From DT-110 sp964342305 (lineage in GTDB: Bacteria; Bacteroidota; Bacteroidia; Chitinophagales; Saprospiraceae): a stretch of 64,000 nt of DNA. Below are positions 36,701 to 44,075 of this stretch, one piece after another (within the stretch, counting starts at the first letter, position 1; every line of letters begins with the position of its first letter). The DNA is taken from NCBI GenBank assembly GCA_964342305.1, contig CAYFGK010000014.1, positions 8,021 through 72,020 of the forward strand, written 5' to 3'. Below the pieces are notes generated by a model. The model had not been told where the DNA came from. It did no database searches and was given only the letters and a program-made list of their open reading frames with translations. The position numbers and the translations under genes were made by a program.

Positions 36701-37386
36701 AATGGTTCGTAGACGGGGAAGCGGTCACCGGCGATCATGATTTGACACTGACAAACATTCAGCAGACCAGGTGGGGAACGGTCATTACCAAAAGTAAGGG
36801 GTGCTACTCAACACCTACCCTGTGGGAAGTTTCGGTCTACCAGCCATCAGCTGATTTCCGGGTTATTGCCACGGATACCTTACTTACCGTTGGTGAGTCA
36901 CTCGTTTTTGAACCGGATCTTCGGGAAGAGGGAGCCCGGTATGTCTGGAACTTTGGGGATGGTCATACCAGTACCGACCCGGTACCGGTTCACGAATACG
37001 AGCAGCCGGGCACCTATTACGCCAGTCTCCAGGTAACGGATAGCACCGGCTGCCTGGCTAACGAGACCCGACCTTTGCTCGTCACAATAAGCACTGGTGA
37101 TGAACTCATCCCCGGTCTGGAAATCGATTGGAAGGTATCGCCGAATCCATTTATTGACCAGTTGCGCCTTTCGGCAAAAATCGAAGAGGCCGGGAAATAT
37201 CAAATCCAGGTGCTGACCCTGGCCGGACAGGAAGTACTCAGGCGAACCTACTCCTGGCATGCAGGTACGAATGAAGAGACCATCGTACCGGAAGTACCGA
37301 ACGGCACCTATTTCGTCCGCCTGACCAGACCAGGACATGCCGGAGGCCTATTGAAAACGGTCATAAAACAATCACCTAAACCGTAG
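24736..37386 (+). CDS. Giant T9SS-secreted multidomain surface protein (4216 residues)
   Basis: A signal peptide (about 1-32, ending SIQSQ) is followed by many fibronectin-III-like modules with the recurring core YRDGVEI ... PGEVYRYGVSA. Carboxypeptidase-regulatory/CnaB-like domains lie near 332-425, 902-975, 1955-2042 and 2052-2142. Beta-propeller FG-GAP-like repeats (ALAGAPNSYGGNGAVV, MVGAPGAGG) span about 1489-1865. An unrecognised Ser/Thr-rich region spans about 2445-2915. A BACON-like domain is near 3335-3429, and two copies of a module with DDRIAAFVNGTCRGVSP are near 3429-3539 and 3765-3875. Then come SprB-like, Ig-like and PKD (WNFGDGHTST) domains and a T9SS type A sorting domain from 4132 (SPNPFIDQLRL). 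It is likely exported through T9SS and anchored at the cell surface; adhesion or matrix function is inferred. Confidence 0.9.
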   Translation: MRHLKSPWLHLAFRLFLVAIFTLGIVSSIQSQSLEVLNDQDNDAYLDIRWTIPQSCLTNSMGNAYANGVFLELLGDGERVYTQIIETKRPEDVDDRFRHYIGPDSSVTYTLNLYIQGPGTALEAGCTGFTDSGETLPFQAPSGITALGADNTDKVELEWTNNSKLSSNFVIVRKEGSKETVVDIIAGTDSIGLVIEYVDDFSFTNPKSLKNGIAYQYCIRTSSDLVDSLFAEDNHNVCLVDSVSTYDIGLTATDNAFVDKVSLAWNDVSDYASLINILRDGARLTTLPATATSFVDVNPVYGLESEYAVVLIGEDGLRFVQDLDGGGVDPIGHISGYVRTSQGIGIRNVKVGYEVTVFDSVYVDSTTTNREGYYSFDQLFFGRRANFRLYTEEKENIRFPTSPRFTSLSDDDFNAENVNFLADFVEQDLPRPVVIDTVIGGTGIDSVYFDISYAPDSFRTTYFQLYREGNLVAIANDRDGQIMRMSDLGGNPREFYRYNVFAYRINGDSTATDLASATIQYPDVEDPVNVSTTTSFSTSTMGAVTLEWEHNSTNFAGFVIYRDSVEIKTIRDTSIRHYTDFEGSPGEVYRYGVSAFRSIGGEAMESDIIEEINVAYPSFPQVTGLSATPVASANAMDLTWSLGAGAMDDNYTGFIIYRDAVEIGRVLKGAPLIFRDQWGVPGSNPYYEVAPFVENIDSVFVGSSEDESGTYPNLAAPTGFAAVGGSGSIAFSWNDLYNISQYTNFHGFILRYDGNTVVLEPGATELTIYPLTDATINASLTAFRMIDGTLYESTQVTTSANATITIPSALEKPGNLSVSTNIPTHIALTWTYPEYKFSTFIIRRDGVPIDTVPKGALGYYDYDTEVGETHEYSVQARYEESGMPTLLSQEIKGYGVRRNQARILGHLTHENGDLAELQHLEVTLNNGDTVLARTYTDPGGFFRFEELPEPDRQNELQVIVNQTNKSISLAQDTFPINNTPYLERDTMLLVLDTFLISDFPPRPLRDSIAQIISLTAQPFDEFNGVYLSWTLNDGLYDRVEILRGLNEIGFIEDGEPAFFLDTTAVPGFGYTYILKPVYDIDENNRIDGESQSITITHNPYPTVENLTASFGYFGADNAVGLNWSFPRLSDVDFYQISRNDEVIGLVEADKESRYEDKDGKPTSAYVYQIRAFKQRGTRLIQSEPVEVRLNYPAIADPVNLSVVSVPDTNGVRIAWEYIGEYVDAFRVFRDDELLSVISADSAYLYYDFFGIPEQDHEYRVVAVRADGDMNYQSVGALGIETFPPLLPVQNPTIQAQADDGNIRLTFTYDDLVVDSFEIRYNLTVAPAIDTTFIIGLSIEDLDEDGFLEYIDELTPNGYAQTYSIYTVANRDGMRYLSVPVVQSSTVPETPTPQNFTATDGTYDNLIRLTWALNFEATVDYLELTIDGGSTIILDGGIREYNHIINQQEAGVTSHSYSLRAVREVYGTTFPSTTVSETGYAGIDQRPGGAYNVSALSELGYSVSMSGTSALAGAPNSYGGNGAVVRFNYDGTRWTDAGITTKPGSASGNFGTDIDILENIAMVGAPGAGGFSETGSVVVYNYSGGSLSSANTVPFSSVALSSGGGVFYDYSSVEYGKSVALAKSSTGFFTGYSPGRGTRKTTQSNGSMSTGTFYEVYALRSSGTNSSFYLGSRESGGEQIFSTSGSGDYVAFGKSNKVDIFKKDTPGGISNTALVTLSGTGNFGREVFMTNKFLVVGAPAENRVFVYVRDGDEFNEIKVLSIPEIAGVSSSGANFGFSVSINNNYLLVGAPYHASPSAVTTNQGAVFVYEVAGEAINYITFISNPDLTSSAKLFGYDVTGTEDQFMIGAPILGGQGSVYFYSSDLSELWGDKITNLRASDGLLPGRVQVSWDFNGSAAALDGFKVYRDDVLIGETGKFATTFFDSDGIPGKEYVYTVRPFVGEEISNGKADVGYGLPNGLIEGDVVTLTGNAPVRDVIVEATAVVDGQKYTYRDTTDGNGHFFMSEIFYSNIQAEYTVTVSFEDHVFLEDTKTVQLSRDDNKESSLFFFDQTAYVIQGNIAYQDVKCGLDSIKVSAISRFTGGRTTRKEAYSDENGDYSLVVDPALEDLLEIRVEIQSMSVSQNLDSGDQDTIRHEFAADGQTLFTDLDNFEQLNILNFRDTLTYEAEFLVTTVCGGPASNGNFIIEVSTKDGCYNERFTTTTGGVAKAKLPPLDDLNILVKDVQQNNILNLLIVDYLKYRPDTLNLRRVHVQNANDDLTEVQIGNLIDRNLVYHRPANISLQTPFGEYLCDAPDVGIIRRDDLDDEVNLSFNVTELFDGLSCPVQEGYLIINNSAAKENTKDTLEYSEVLQGFPTHIFEPGEPNLVAPFRRGINVKYYSKIGDLLGEVIFPVVIEGSSSLPGADIIVDISDSDGQLKLPYMILRDPPGDGSFSTIEEGTTITKTYRSSESSSFGGGVLASFQGAIVSVGAFADVSIKGGTGSVDAREFSLESTLTESISTSNTSDFIGENSDVIVGVGSATAYTINESIVYDPSVCSLSKVQNFALSPGTIKTQWSYTVGQIKDIVSQLTVDTTDYLTGAKVLYNGTQPLTPSEAVGQTRARLENWKEVLSYHKEKTVPYFAFCSEDYDEAELFEERVRDGYYELVRKCADSRCNSYVYEVERRFDESDNKSSILEVVLGNQESGLTDEQESILEMDIPSSFTERVTKATQARNGFCATIGTSPGASFELNSSVDWTDNLVGQYEVAVSKVAYWLDSLQYSNNQVNSEVSDLNESSPGYLSQVKNYTFSAGVDIEVSESVTKSQSSSYTQTSYFNFDLSAGFYFKSEIGIGGGLAGPFSKIAENEGKLGGQIELALNTEDEKTFQEEVNTNITYVLSDDDPGDQFSVTVFKPVQTGHSPYFQLLGGRSSCPPEAGTIYRDRYEIAIFDTATQAAFNEFSFENLDPGTPATFYLQITNLNPFGEARDIYLYVDASTNENGAVIESSGQKLTGGNQGGGITLTYLGANQPLLLPISVTRSPNNFQFEDIDFIIRPSCTDGDLFVSIPRDGSIAPDTVSASFVFESPCTDIKLVGPDDDWLITRRNPFINGDREDLVVELIDYDPDNAVLEEIVLQSRQIGTGAGWNDVSALEINIPDNPVRGYQYPMSKDSLVIYNALNFAVDQVPKLFFTWDITEDFIGDDVNYPDGTYEIRAVAKCGTTGEVFSESSRGRIIRNSGGVFAQLEPSDQLYTLGDEISAVISKEINCNDVNDETNIVEVFRKSDSLAVPGTVACFPNLDKLIFQPTDISAFDGDTLVFKLKAIKDENGIIYPDSFQTEFLVLTRDLFVEDTEFSAEVYKGTTLRLQTRAFANSMAPVPFEVDVHGESWVTVTPQSSSVLPGSDGRILELALSTDNLSLGDTTATITVRSTSGTPSTNTIVINLRVLAKAPYWELDPSQYTQSMAMNLNYEFISLPGIISQDTMDQISVWIDEEIRGVSPILVSSNGAYATFNLVYGDPADVGKELEFRIWDASAGREYNGYPTVGDTIRFDPNVTLGTFLNPEIVYVNKSRDRARYIPLNGNGSWTLFSINSEETDMRTDQILRSLTMAQEGDLIKTRTQSAIYTEGAGWLANSGPSGLDTIEVEDGFQIYLQGPDDTLRVTGANAAYGIIPLRAGWNLIGYPLQTARPINDVLQITNISQGDNIRTVAQDGAFSNMVAFYDNIGSGLEWVGLPAVGMDVLRPFFAYQVFLQNDGTLLYPGATLPPPQPLSGNASLRSGQSPSVMDPETWVVETEKYPTNMVITGLLEVDGSYSMDPDDRIAAFVNGTCRGVSPLYEVDGMDPRMATLFVYGFGANDTIDIVIYDASENEVYYHDKDLVFSTNDIIGTFGNPYVFKPVTKRVDYALHSPLCTTDSTGLAVIEEVKGMKAPYSVRWSTGEEGPRLEGVLAGNYALTITDARGLELTDEVELDPQNVTITPPVIQQGRVQAVCFGNDLQLRIDSTQPPGATYQWFVDGEAVTGDHDLTLTNIQQTRWGTVITKSKGCYSTPTLWEVSVYQPSADFRVIATDTLLTVGESLVFEPDLREEGARYVWNFGDGHTSTDPVPVHEYEQPGTYYASLQVTDSTGCLANETRPLLVTISTGDELIPGLEIDWKVSPNPFIDQLRLSAKIEEAGKYQIQVLTLAGQEVLRRTYSWHAGTNEETIVPEVPNGTYFVRLTRPGHAGGLLKTVIKQSPKP
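35003..35016. repeat. Mini-hairpin palindrome, GGC-GAAA-GCC type
   Basis: TTTTGGCGAAAGCC lies inside the 4216-residue gene, in the codons for VLAKAP at a domain boundary; the GAAA strand is the coding strand. Confidence 0.6.
37166..37180. repeat. Mini-hairpin palindrome, GCC-TTTC-GGC type
   Basis: GCCTTTCGGCAAAAA lies in the sorting-domain codons (LSAKI) of the 4216-residue gene; the TTTC strand is the coding strand. Confidence 0.6.
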
Positions 37387-37434
37387 CGGAAGGAGAACAC
37401 TACCTCTCTTTTCTTACTTGAAAGATGTTTGTGC

Positions 37435-40400
37435 ATGAGAACTAAGCTAATTCTTTTCGTTGTAGGGTGCTTGCTCATTTCCACCGCTGCGGGACTGAAA
37501 GCACAGAATATGGTGGACCCGGATGACCCGTCCAGCTGGATGGTGAATACGTCTGCTCTGGCCAATTCGATGAATATTTACGCGGTTATTGATGTGGCCG
37601 GCGTGGAATCCATCGATGAAAATGATGTAATCGGAATATTTGTGGCCGGCACTAATGAAATCCGGGGGGTGGCAAGTCCGGAGTTTATTGTATCCCAGAA
37701 CCGCTACATTGCCAATATCTTTGTGTATTCCGATGAAGGGATGGGCGACCCGGATGGCTTATCTATTCTGGTGTACGATGCCAGTATTGATCGCGTCCTG
37801 CCTTCGACCACCTTTTATACTTTTTTGGCCAACGATATCATAGGGTCTTTTAGTGAGCCGGATACCATCGAAACAGTTAAGATCGATATTGCCATTAGTA
37901 AAGACGATGTGCTTTGCGAGGCAGACACCTTTGGCTGGGCCTCGGTCGATGTTTCCGGGACCGGCCAGCCTCCATATACGCTGGCCTGGAGCACGGGGTC
38001 GGATCAGGACAGTATATTTCATTTAGGGGCCGGCCGGTATTACCTGACTGTTACTGACGATAATGGGTTTTCCGAATTTGATAGTGTTGATATAATTAAC
38101 ACCAATCGCCCCATCCTGGCACCAACCATTGCGGTGGCTCCGGCAGACACGGTTTGCGAAGGGCAGGATGTGTATTTATTTGCTGCCAGTCTGGAGCTCG
38201 AATCACCGGTGTACGAATGGTTTAACAATTTTGGCGATAGCCTCACGACTAATCCTTCCTGGTACGAACCTGATATTGCCACTTCCAAAGAGTACGAGGT
38301 CCAAACGAATGTCCGCAATTGCCGGTCTCCGAGAACTAGTTTTGACGTTACCGTGTTGCCGGCACCCGTAGCTGACTTTACGGTGAGCAATACGGTGGAT
38401 AATACTTTCGATACCATTGTTTTTACTCCGGATAGTATCGAATTGGATTGGGCGTATTTCTGGGATTTTGGTGATGGAAATACATCCACTGATGTGGTGG
38501 CTGAGCACGCATATACCCGCGAAGGAAGCTTTTTGTCATCACTCGTAGTAACCACTCCCGATGGATGTACTGACCGTTCAGTGCAGTATTTTGATATTAA
38601 TGAAAAAGACCTGGATGTCGACTTTACCTTCTATCGTCCGCTTTGTGCCAATGATACCACCGGTTTTCTGTTTGCCCAGGCTTTGAATGGTACGGCCCCT
38701 TACGATTATTTGTGGAGTACCGGTGATACGACCCAGGCCATTGAAAACCTCGTGCCAGGAGTTTATAGCCTGACCATAACGGATTTTGATGGCAATAAGC
38801 TGATAACTGCCTTTAATTTATTCCCCTCACGACAGGCCCTTGGTATACCCCGGGTGGAGGTCAATCAGGGGCGTTCCGTATGCTACGGATCCGACATCGT
38901 TATGACGGCAGGTCTGGATAATCCCGATGTGGTTTTTCGGTGGTATACCACCGAAGATGGAACGGTGCCGTTGTTCACGGGGGATCAGCTGACCATTTTT
39001 AGCGTAGAGAATAACCAGACCTTTTTTGTGGAAGCTGTGCTGGGGCCATGTCTGTCATCCGAACGCGCTCGTCTCGACGTGGAAGTGACAAAACTCGATG
39101 CCTCTTTCGATGCCAATATCAGAGATGGTAACACCAGCACCGTATTCACATTTTCTCCTCTCGATGGTACGGGGGTCGACGAATACAATTGGTCTTTCGG
39201 CGACGGACAAACCTCGACCCTGACATCCCCAACCCATACGTTTTCTCTGCCGGGGGATTACGTGGTAGAGCTCACCGTTCGTGGCAACACCGATTGTACA
39301 GAGACTTTTAGCATCCCGATTCGGGTTTCTGATGATCTTGATGTGGATTTCAGTTTTACGCGGCCGGTTTGTGCAGCCGATACTACCGGCTTTTTATTCG
39401 CTCAGGCCGTTAGCGGGCGGGCTCCCTATACCTATCTCTGGAGTACCGGTGATACCACCCAGGCCATTGAAAACCTGGTGCCCGGGGAATACGGCCTGAC
39501 CATCACCGATGCGGATACCACGGTGCTGGAAACAACCTTCGATCTCTTTGCCGATCAGCAGGAATTGGCAGTACCCCGCGTAGAAGTGAATCAGGGTCGG
39601 TCGGTTTGTGCTGGTGAGGATATTGTTGTTACAGCCGGATCCGATATTCCCGGTGTTACCTATATTTGGTACGATTCACCAACTTCCACCGAGCCGGTCT
39701 TTACCGGTGATCAACTACAGATCAATAATATTGAATTTGATCAGACCTATTATGTTGAAGCGGCCATTGGTCCCTGCCGATCTTCCGAACGGGCACGTCT
39801 CGATATTGAAGTAGTTTACCTGAATGCGGCTTTCGTAGTCAACCGGATCGTTGGTAATACGAATACTGATTTCCGGTTTACCCCTCTTTATGGTCGCAAT
39901 GTATCGAGTTACCGTTGGGATTTTGGCGATGGACAAACCAGTATTGAAAGAGAACCCCGCCACACCTTCAGTGAGGAAGGTGAGTACTGGGTGGAGTTGC
40001 AGGTACGCGGACGAACAAATTGTACTGATACCTATTTGGTTCCCATCCGGGTTTCGGATGATTTGCTGGCCAGTGTGGCCGGTGATGTGGTAGCTTGCGA
40101 AGCGGATGCTACCGGCGAGCTTACTGCCGAAGTTGCTAATGGTCGTCCTCCCTTCTCTTACCAGTGGAGTACGGGTGCCAGAACCCAGACGATTACCAGC
40201 CTCGAACCCGGTAATTATCGGGTCACCGTTACTGATCTGAATAATAACCGGGCCATTGCGGAAGGCTCCGTCATAGCACGCTATGCTGATGGCATACCGC
40301 GACCGGTAGTTTCCGTAAACGGGGGTGAACCCATTTGCCCCGGTCAGGATGTCACCCTGCTGGCCCAAATGCCCAACGACCCGGAAGCAACCTTTGTGTG

Positions 40401-43400
40401 GTTTGAGCCCGGCCGGGACGTGGTCCTGGGAGAGGGGCCACTCTTAGTGTTAGAGGAAGTCACCCGATTCCGCGAGCTGGAAGTTGTCACCAAAATCGGA
40501 GATTGTTATTCGGAGCGCCGGCTAGTATCCATCAATGTGCCCGATGTAGATCTTTCACTGGCTATTCCGGGGGGAACGATTGCTACCAATGATAGCCTGT
40601 TCATGCAGCTGAGAGGTACTACGCCGGTCGAGCGCATCCACTGGTCTTTTGGGGATGGTAGCGAATTGGCCGACGGTCCGGAAATTGTACGCTACGCCTA
40701 TCCGGTTTCCGGGCTCTATACGGTCCGGGTAACCTGCCAGTTGCCGAATGGGTGTACGATCATCATTGACCGGATGCTGCGGATCGTCGATCCCGGGGCC
40801 ATGCAGATATCTATGCAATCTGTTTTCCCTTCCTGTGCCGGGCAGGATAACGGCATGATCGTGGCTCAGGTGTCGGGTGGCCAGGCACCTTACGAATTTC
40901 AGTGGAACACCGGTGAACCCGGTGCCATCATTCAGGGACTTGCTGCGGGGACCTATACGGTAACGGTAACGGATGCACAAGGTCTTTCGAATACTGGTCA
41001 GGTTACCCTGCAGAATCAAATGAATGAATTGCCGGCACCCGAAATATCGGTCTTAACGGATGGTCCTTACTGTGCCGGGGATGATCTGACCCTGACTGCT
41101 TTTTCGGAGGCTAGCGGGGTGGATTACTTTTGGCTGGATGGTAATAATCCAACCCAGGTCCGGTTTGTCGGAGAACAGATCGTATTGCCAGATCAGCAGG
41201 GAGATGTTACTTTCTTTGTAGAATCGCGGATGGGCGGTTGCGTTTCGGAAGAACGTACCTTTATTGAGTTGGAGGTCAATCGACCAGTGGCCGATTTCAC
41301 CATCTCACAGGAGCCCGCTTTGGTAGGAACTGATGTATCCTTCCAGGCACTGTTGCCGTCGGTATCCAACAGTTATTTCTGGGACTTCGGCGATGGAAAT
41401 CAAGGTAGTGCCAGTCAAACGTCCAATACGTATTCCGGTCCCGGTACTTTTCAGGTAACTCTGGAAGTGGAAGGAGAGTCGGGGTGCCGGTCAGAACGGA
41501 CTAAAGAATTGGAAGTCATAACGCCCAGCGCCTTTTTTGCCACCTTTGCCGTTACCGATAACCCTTGTGCCGAAGATGAAAGCGGCCGGATCGAGGCATC
41601 GGTATTCAATGGTACAGCTCCTTATGCGTTTGCCTGGAGCACCGGTCAGGATCAGCCAACCATTTCAGAACTGGCAAATGGCTCCTACTCCGTAACCATA
41701 ACGGATGCACGGGGGGAGCGTATCCGGGAAACGATTGTCGTTTCCAGCCGCATCCCGGCACTTACCGACCCGGAAGTGATTAGTACGGCGGGTGAAGACG
41801 GACTTGTTTGCTCGGGGGCTGACGTAACGCTTTTCGGTGTGTCAAACCAGGGATCTGATGTGGATTTTTACTGGTACGACAGTCCCCAGGCCGGAAGCTT
41901 ATTATCGGGTGAGAATGCCTTCGACCTGATTGATGTCCAGGAGTCCGTTACCCTTTTTGTCGAGACGGGTATTGACGGGTGCCGTTCGCGGGCCCGTACC
42001 GAAGTGACCATTGACGTAGAGGATGCCAACCGTGGATTTACGGCTGACCGCAGGAAAGTGAATCTGGATCAGGAAGTGAGCTTTCAACCGGTTCAGACCA
42101 ATCCCGGAAATACCTACAACTGGTATTTCGGCGACGGAGGTGTATCCAGTGAAGAGGCACCCGTTTATGCGTACGGAGTCGCCGGCACCTACGATGTACA
42201 ACTTATTGTCCAATCCGCTTCGGGCTGTGTGGAAGGGATTAGTGAACCGGCTTTTATCGAGGTCGTGGACGATGGCCAGTTTTCAGTAAGCCTGCGCGTG
42301 CAGGCACCATCCTGTTCCGGCGTATCAGATGGTGCTCTCCAGCCGGAACTGCTGAATGGTACTGGCCCCTTTACGTATCTTTGGAACACAGGAGCCACTA
42401 CGAGCAGTTTGTCGAATATTAGCGAAGGGACGTTCGGACTGACTGTCACGGATAGTGACGGAAATACCGCATCAGCGTCGGTCGGGGTAGAACCGGAGAA
42501 TGAGGTTCCCGCTATTCCAACCATTTCTATCATTGGCGATACCCTCTTGTGTGCCGGTGAGTCGGTAACCCTTTTTGCTGCTACCAACGCTCCGGTTCAT
42601 CGTTACCAATGGTTTAACCAATCGGGTGAACTCGTGGCCGTCGGATCGTCCTATACCATTGCCCAACCACAGGATGGGCAGGTAGTCAGATTGATCACCC
42701 AAAATGGTGCTTGCCAGTCTCCTGAGGCTGAGCGGACACTGGCAGTAGTGACGCCCAATGCCAATTTCTCCTCCAATCCGGTTCGGGATGTTGTTTTGGG
42801 GGAACCCGTACAGTTTACGCCCGCAATAACTTCCTATGCTGCCTATGAGTGGAGTTTTGGCGATGGCCTGGCCAGTGATCAGACCATGCCGGTTCATACT
42901 TACCAAAATTTGGGGAGCTTTGATGTCAGCCTGCGCGTGACCGATGGGTTCGGGTGCTCTGCCGTTACCCAACAGAATAATGCAATCCGGGTTCTGGAGG
43001 AAAACAACATCGTAGTTACCGCCTCAGTTGATCACCTGAAATGCGAAAATGATCAGTCTGCTGGTGTGTCCCTCGAAATAGCTTTTGGGGCAACCCCCTA
43101 CACAGTTAACTGGACCGATGGCGCCGAAGGAATCGCACGGACCGGACTGTCACCGGGGTTCTATACTTACCGCGTTACCGATGCCCTGGGGCAGCTGGTC
43201 GTTGATAGTGTTGAGGTCCGGCTCGAAGAACAAACCGTTACGCCACCCACCGTAGAGGTGAATGGTGGTTTGCCCGTTTGTGCTGATGATTTGTTTTTCC
43301 TGATTGCCGACTCGGGAAGCGGCGAGGCTTCCTATAATTGGTATAATTCGGGGAACGAACTGCTGTCTGCCGACAGAGACATGTACGTAAGCACCGGCAT

Positions 43401-44064
43401 TCCCGAATCAACAACCTGGTTCGTTGAATCGGACGAAGGGGGATGTACCTCCGCTCAAATCCCCGTAGACATTACCATTCAGAAACCGGATGCTGATTTC
43501 CGGATCTCACCCCAATCAAATATCCGGGAAGGGGATGTCGTCCAATTACGACCAATTGATGAACGTACCACCTACAGCTATCGCTGGGATTTTGGAGATG
43601 GTGGCTGGAGTACCTTTGTGACCCCGTACTATTTTTACAATAAACCGGGTACCTATGACGTCAGCCTGGAAGTAACCGATGAAGATGGTTGTAAAAACAC
43701 CCTGGTGAAGGAATCCTTTGTGAATGTGATCCGCCTTGGGGCAGGGGCGCCGATCGGGGGAATCCCCGAAGAGGTGGTGGTATTCGGTACCAGACCGTCC
43801 GACCTGTCGGCAGCAGCTTATCCGAACCCGTTCCGGGATAACATCTGGATCCGGTTTGAAAGCGAACAACCTCAGGTGGTGGTGCTTGATCTGGTTGATG
43901 CCCTCGGCAAGGTGATTGTCCATCAGGAGCTAGACCTGGAGGCGGGCATTACCGCTCACCGACTTCCGATTAATAGCGGGCAGCTGACTCCCGGCTTGTA
44001 TTTTCTGCAATGGCGGGCAGGTGCCCGGAGCAAGTCCGTCTCATTGATTCATATTGAACCCTAA
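37435..44064 (+). CDS. T9SS-secreted protein with eight SprB-Ig-PKD triad repeats (2209 residues)
   Basis: ATG 37435 starts a signal peptide (MRTKLILFVVGCLLISTAAG ... AQ); TTG 37429 is an unlikely alternative. Residues 22-145 are a module also found twice in the preceding giant protein (ENDVIGIFVAGTNEIRGVA). From about residue 155 to 2100 there are eight triads of about 243 residues, each with a SprB-like repeat (LWSTGDTTQAIENLVPG), an Ig-like domain (VCYGSDIVMTAG) and a PKD domain (WSFGDGQTST). Triads 2 and 3 are the most alike. A T9SS type A sorting domain follows from about 2122 (AYPNPFRDNIW). SprB-type repeats are known from flavobacterial gliding adhesins; here a cell-surface adhesin is inferred. 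It is 48 bases after the giant gene. Confidence 0.92.
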   Translation: MRTKLILFVVGCLLISTAAGLKAQNMVDPDDPSSWMVNTSALANSMNIYAVIDVAGVESIDENDVIGIFVAGTNEIRGVASPEFIVSQNRYIANIFVYSDEGMGDPDGLSILVYDASIDRVLPSTTFYTFLANDIIGSFSEPDTIETVKIDIAISKDDVLCEADTFGWASVDVSGTGQPPYTLAWSTGSDQDSIFHLGAGRYYLTVTDDNGFSEFDSVDIINTNRPILAPTIAVAPADTVCEGQDVYLFAASLELESPVYEWFNNFGDSLTTNPSWYEPDIATSKEYEVQTNVRNCRSPRTSFDVTVLPAPVADFTVSNTVDNTFDTIVFTPDSIELDWAYFWDFGDGNTSTDVVAEHAYTREGSFLSSLVVTTPDGCTDRSVQYFDINEKDLDVDFTFYRPLCANDTTGFLFAQALNGTAPYDYLWSTGDTTQAIENLVPGVYSLTITDFDGNKLITAFNLFPSRQALGIPRVEVNQGRSVCYGSDIVMTAGLDNPDVVFRWYTTEDGTVPLFTGDQLTIFSVENNQTFFVEAVLGPCLSSERARLDVEVTKLDASFDANIRDGNTSTVFTFSPLDGTGVDEYNWSFGDGQTSTLTSPTHTFSLPGDYVVELTVRGNTDCTETFSIPIRVSDDLDVDFSFTRPVCAADTTGFLFAQAVSGRAPYTYLWSTGDTTQAIENLVPGEYGLTITDADTTVLETTFDLFADQQELAVPRVEVNQGRSVCAGEDIVVTAGSDIPGVTYIWYDSPTSTEPVFTGDQLQINNIEFDQTYYVEAAIGPCRSSERARLDIEVVYLNAAFVVNRIVGNTNTDFRFTPLYGRNVSSYRWDFGDGQTSIEREPRHTFSEEGEYWVELQVRGRTNCTDTYLVPIRVSDDLLASVAGDVVACEADATGELTAEVANGRPPFSYQWSTGARTQTITSLEPGNYRVTVTDLNNNRAIAEGSVIARYADGIPRPVVSVNGGEPICPGQDVTLLAQMPNDPEATFVWFEPGRDVVLGEGPLLVLEEVTRFRELEVVTKIGDCYSERRLVSINVPDVDLSLAIPGGTIATNDSLFMQLRGTTPVERIHWSFGDGSELADGPEIVRYAYPVSGLYTVRVTCQLPNGCTIIIDRMLRIVDPGAMQISMQSVFPSCAGQDNGMIVAQVSGGQAPYEFQWNTGEPGAIIQGLAAGTYTVTVTDAQGLSNTGQVTLQNQMNELPAPEISVLTDGPYCAGDDLTLTAFSEASGVDYFWLDGNNPTQVRFVGEQIVLPDQQGDVTFFVESRMGGCVSEERTFIELEVNRPVADFTISQEPALVGTDVSFQALLPSVSNSYFWDFGDGNQGSASQTSNTYSGPGTFQVTLEVEGESGCRSERTKELEVITPSAFFATFAVTDNPCAEDESGRIEASVFNGTAPYAFAWSTGQDQPTISELANGSYSVTITDARGERIRETIVVSSRIPALTDPEVISTAGEDGLVCSGADVTLFGVSNQGSDVDFYWYDSPQAGSLLSGENAFDLIDVQESVTLFVETGIDGCRSRARTEVTIDVEDANRGFTADRRKVNLDQEVSFQPVQTNPGNTYNWYFGDGGVSSEEAPVYAYGVAGTYDVQLIVQSASGCVEGISEPAFIEVVDDGQFSVSLRVQAPSCSGVSDGALQPELLNGTGPFTYLWNTGATTSSLSNISEGTFGLTVTDSDGNTASASVGVEPENEVPAIPTISIIGDTLLCAGESVTLFAATNAPVHRYQWFNQSGELVAVGSSYTIAQPQDGQVVRLITQNGACQSPEAERTLAVVTPNANFSSNPVRDVVLGEPVQFTPAITSYAAYEWSFGDGLASDQTMPVHTYQNLGSFDVSLRVTDGFGCSAVTQQNNAIRVLEENNIVVTASVDHLKCENDQSAGVSLEIAFGATPYTVNWTDGAEGIARTGLSPGFYTYRVTDALGQLVVDSVEVRLEEQTVTPPTVEVNGGLPVCADDLFFLIADSGSGEASYNWYNSGNELLSADRDMYVSTGIPESTTWFVESDEGGCTSAQIPVDITIQKPDADFRISPQSNIREGDVVQLRPIDERTTYSYRWDFGDGGWSTFVTPYYFYNKPGTYDVSLEVTDEDGCKNTLVKESFVNVIRLGAGAPIGGIPEEVVVFGTRPSDLSAAAYPNPFRDNIWIRFESEQPQVVVLDLVDALGKVIVHQELDLEAGITAHRLPINSGQLTPGLYFLQWRAGARSKSVSLIHIEP

Positions 44065-44075
44065 TTCCGATTGTG

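Noticed and set aside
39715..40368. 217-residue minus-strand frame
   Set aside because: Antisense shadow of the SprB-Ig-PKD gene with no recognisable domain.
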